From a virus: a stretch of DNA of 48,387 nucleotides. Location: positions 1 through 48,387 of IMG/VR virus record IMGVR_UViG_3300027733_000075. The stretch is one strand, 5' to 3'. Under the pieces are notes generated by a model. The model was not told the origin of the DNA and did no database searches. It was given only the letters and a program-made list of their open reading frames with translations. This document shows positions 48,201 to 48,387 of this stretch, one piece after another. The position numbers and the translations under genes are program-made. Position 1 is the stretch's first letter. Every line of letters starts with the position of its first letter.

Positions 48201-48387
48201 CAGGAACTAGCGGTACAGACGGCTCAAGCGGAACTTCAGGAACTTCGGGTACAAGTGGAACAGATGGTTCTTCAGGAACTTCGGGAACAAGTGGAACAGA
48301 TGGTACTTCAGGAATTAGCGGAACAGATGGTTCTTCAGGAACTAGCGGAACGGATGGTAGTTCAGGAACTAGCGGAACTTCAGGTAC
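45278..48387 (+). CDS. Collagen-like Gly-X-Y tail fibre protein (3' end outside window)
   Basis: The frame stays open from an ATG with an A-rich leader to the end of the window: at least 1036 residues with no stop. Residues 1-288 form an N-terminal part (MSFPYKNPLSSSQLAGPNSV, then GRRRLGMLAYVQETDTVYQY) that probably attaches to the baseplate. Residues 289-861 are 191 consecutive Gly-X-Y triplets, X nearly always Thr or Ser (rarely Ile) and Y Ser, Asp or Asn, with no proline. Residues 862-945 are a folded insert with two Cys (LICTPFLAGDYYF, then GVTLCLVG). A second Gly-X-Y array starts at 946 and runs off the end. Collagen-like repeats are known in phage tail fibres, where they form trimeric rods. 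The receptor-binding tip lies outside the window. Confidence 0.82.
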   Translation, partial: MSFPYKNPLSSSQLAGPNSVVRTSTFGTNFSVLQTGGYMEVYNLHDLGLTLTAATYPSNIQLSANTIPINFTKGTGTSFSPDFITLNSDNISSGRRRLGMLAYVQETDTVYQYSILNYDALWGNVTGLTGSSAITVSDYGTVVNSRSQAGRDFIAAWTGSTIEGVNGVSHVDARWKIFYGSDVQITGGTYYSATTTLDLYNSTGGTVTVPGFAAAVVSGTYDSGTNELTLYMSDDDNIVITGITSGGGSPLSVGDGATTVTNVTGITFNGGTVVDDGSGAITVTVNGSGTSGSDGTSGSSGTSGTSGIDGSSGTSGTSGIDGSSGTSGTDGSSGISGTDGTSGTNGSSGTSGTDGSSGTSGTDGTSGIDGTSGTSGIDGSSGTSGTDGTSGTSGTDGSSGTSGTDGTSGTDGSSGTSGTDGSSGTSGTDGSSGTSGTDGTSGTDGSSGTSGTDGTSGTSGTDGSSGTSGTDGTSGTSGTDGTSGTSGTDGSSGTSGTDGTSGTDGSSGTSGTDGSSGTSGTDGTSGTDGSSGTSGTDGSSGSDGTSGSSGTSGSDGTSGTSGSDGTSGSDGTSGTSGSDGTSGSSGTSGTSGTSGSDGTSGTSGSDGTSGTSGSDGTSGTSGTDGTSGTSGSDGTSGSSGTSGSDGTSGSSGTSGSDGTSGSSGTSGTSGSDGTSGSDGTSGTSGTDGSSGTSGSDGTSGTSGSDGTSGSDGTSGTSGSDGTSGSSGTSGSDGTSGTSGSDGTSGSSGTSGSDGTSGSDGTSGTSGTSGSDGTSGSDGTSGSDGTSGTSGSDGTSGTSGTDGSSGTSGTSGSDGTSGTSGSDGTSGTSGSDGTSGTSGSDGTSGTSGSDGTSGSDGTSGTSALICTPFLAGDYYFQAVAQPYNGPSYPNMSWGPGQTLSVYAPDDIIEYMLISGYTASTGALVAVITYSQNPGYKTQAGVTLCLVGTQGSNGTSGSSGTSGSSGTSGSSGTDGSSGTSGTDGSSGTSGTSGTSGTDGSSGTSGTSGTDGTSGISGTDGSSGTSGTDGSSGTSGTSG
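46142..47860 (+). repeat. Gly-X-Y array 1 (191 triplets)
   Basis: Uninterrupted 9-base units coding Gly-(Thr/Ser)-(Ser/Asp). Long blocks recur nearly unchanged, such as those at about 46436-46500, 46630-46690 and 46687-46760, which shows recent internal duplication. The G+C content is clearly higher than in the surrounding genes. Array length is likely to vary between close relatives and to be hard to assemble from short reads. Confidence 0.85.
48113..48387 (+). repeat. Gly-X-Y array 2 (cut by the window end)
   Basis: The same Gly-(Thr/Ser)-(Ser/Asp/Asn) triplets resume after the folded insert and continue to the last base: about 30 triplets are visible. It begins with three nearly identical GGTTCAAGTGGTACGTCA units, a fresh tandem duplication. 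Confidence 0.82.

Overview
This window is part of the genome of a large contractile-tailed bacteriophage, distantly T4-like, that most likely infects a member of the Bacteroidota. The T4-like assignment rests on the gene set: tail tube, tail assembly chaperone, tape measure, gp53-, gp25- and gp6-type baseplate wedge proteins, gp32-type single-strand DNA binding protein, UvsX-type recombinase, T4 RNase H-type 5' nuclease, gp41-type helicase and class Ia ribonucleotide reductase. The host assignment is inference from three things: one promoter with the Bacteroidota pattern (TTTG, 20 bp, TAnnTTTG) before the ssb gene; AT-rich gene starts with no clear Shine-Dalgarno sequences; and fibre-region proteins with SprB-type and PKD-type domains that are common in Bacteroidota surface proteins. 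All genes are on the + strand and many overlap by 1 to 14 bases (ATGA, TAATG). There is no gene-free stretch longer than about 120 bases, and I recognised no tRNA, CRISPR array, integrase or transposase.

Layout. (1) 1-18001, tail and inner baseplate: end of an unknown gene, HAD-family phosphatase, tail tube, tail assembly chaperone with a probable +1 ribosomal frameshift extension, tape measure, a 1672-aa tube/baseplate protein with an OmpA-like domain, a gp53-like wedge protein, a 2453-aa hub-like protein, and two small uncharacterised genes. (2) 18022-26382, a replication and nucleotide module bounded by two intrinsic terminators: ssb, uvsX, 5' nuclease, unknown 150-aa gene, replicative helicase, nrdB, nrdA. 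It has its own host-type promoter. (3) 26425 to the end, outer baseplate and fibres: gp25, gp6, a 1780-aa protein with a strongly hydrophobic multi-helix segment, several baseplate/fibre proteins including a PKD-like and a tail-protein-I-like protein, a SprB-repeat protein, a Thr/Pro-hinged protein, and a very long collagen-like Gly-X-Y fibre that runs off the end.

How it works together. Regions 1 and 3 together specify a contractile tail whose baseplate proteins are much larger than those of T4 and carry extra envelope-type domains. Region 2 supplies DNA replication, recombination and dNTPs. A recurring TATTTAT box sits 21-27 bases before the start codon of most leading genes of the structural clusters, including the two small genes closing region 1. 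It is absent from the replication module, so I propose it as the late promoter element of this phage.

Most notable points: the UUU_CGC +1 frameshift site in the tail chaperone; the candidate late promoter with very short leaders; the membrane-like segment and the OmpA-like domain inside baseplate proteins; and the proline-free Gly-X-Y fibre of 191 uninterrupted triplets. Family assignments were made by eye from sequence motifs; no database search was run.
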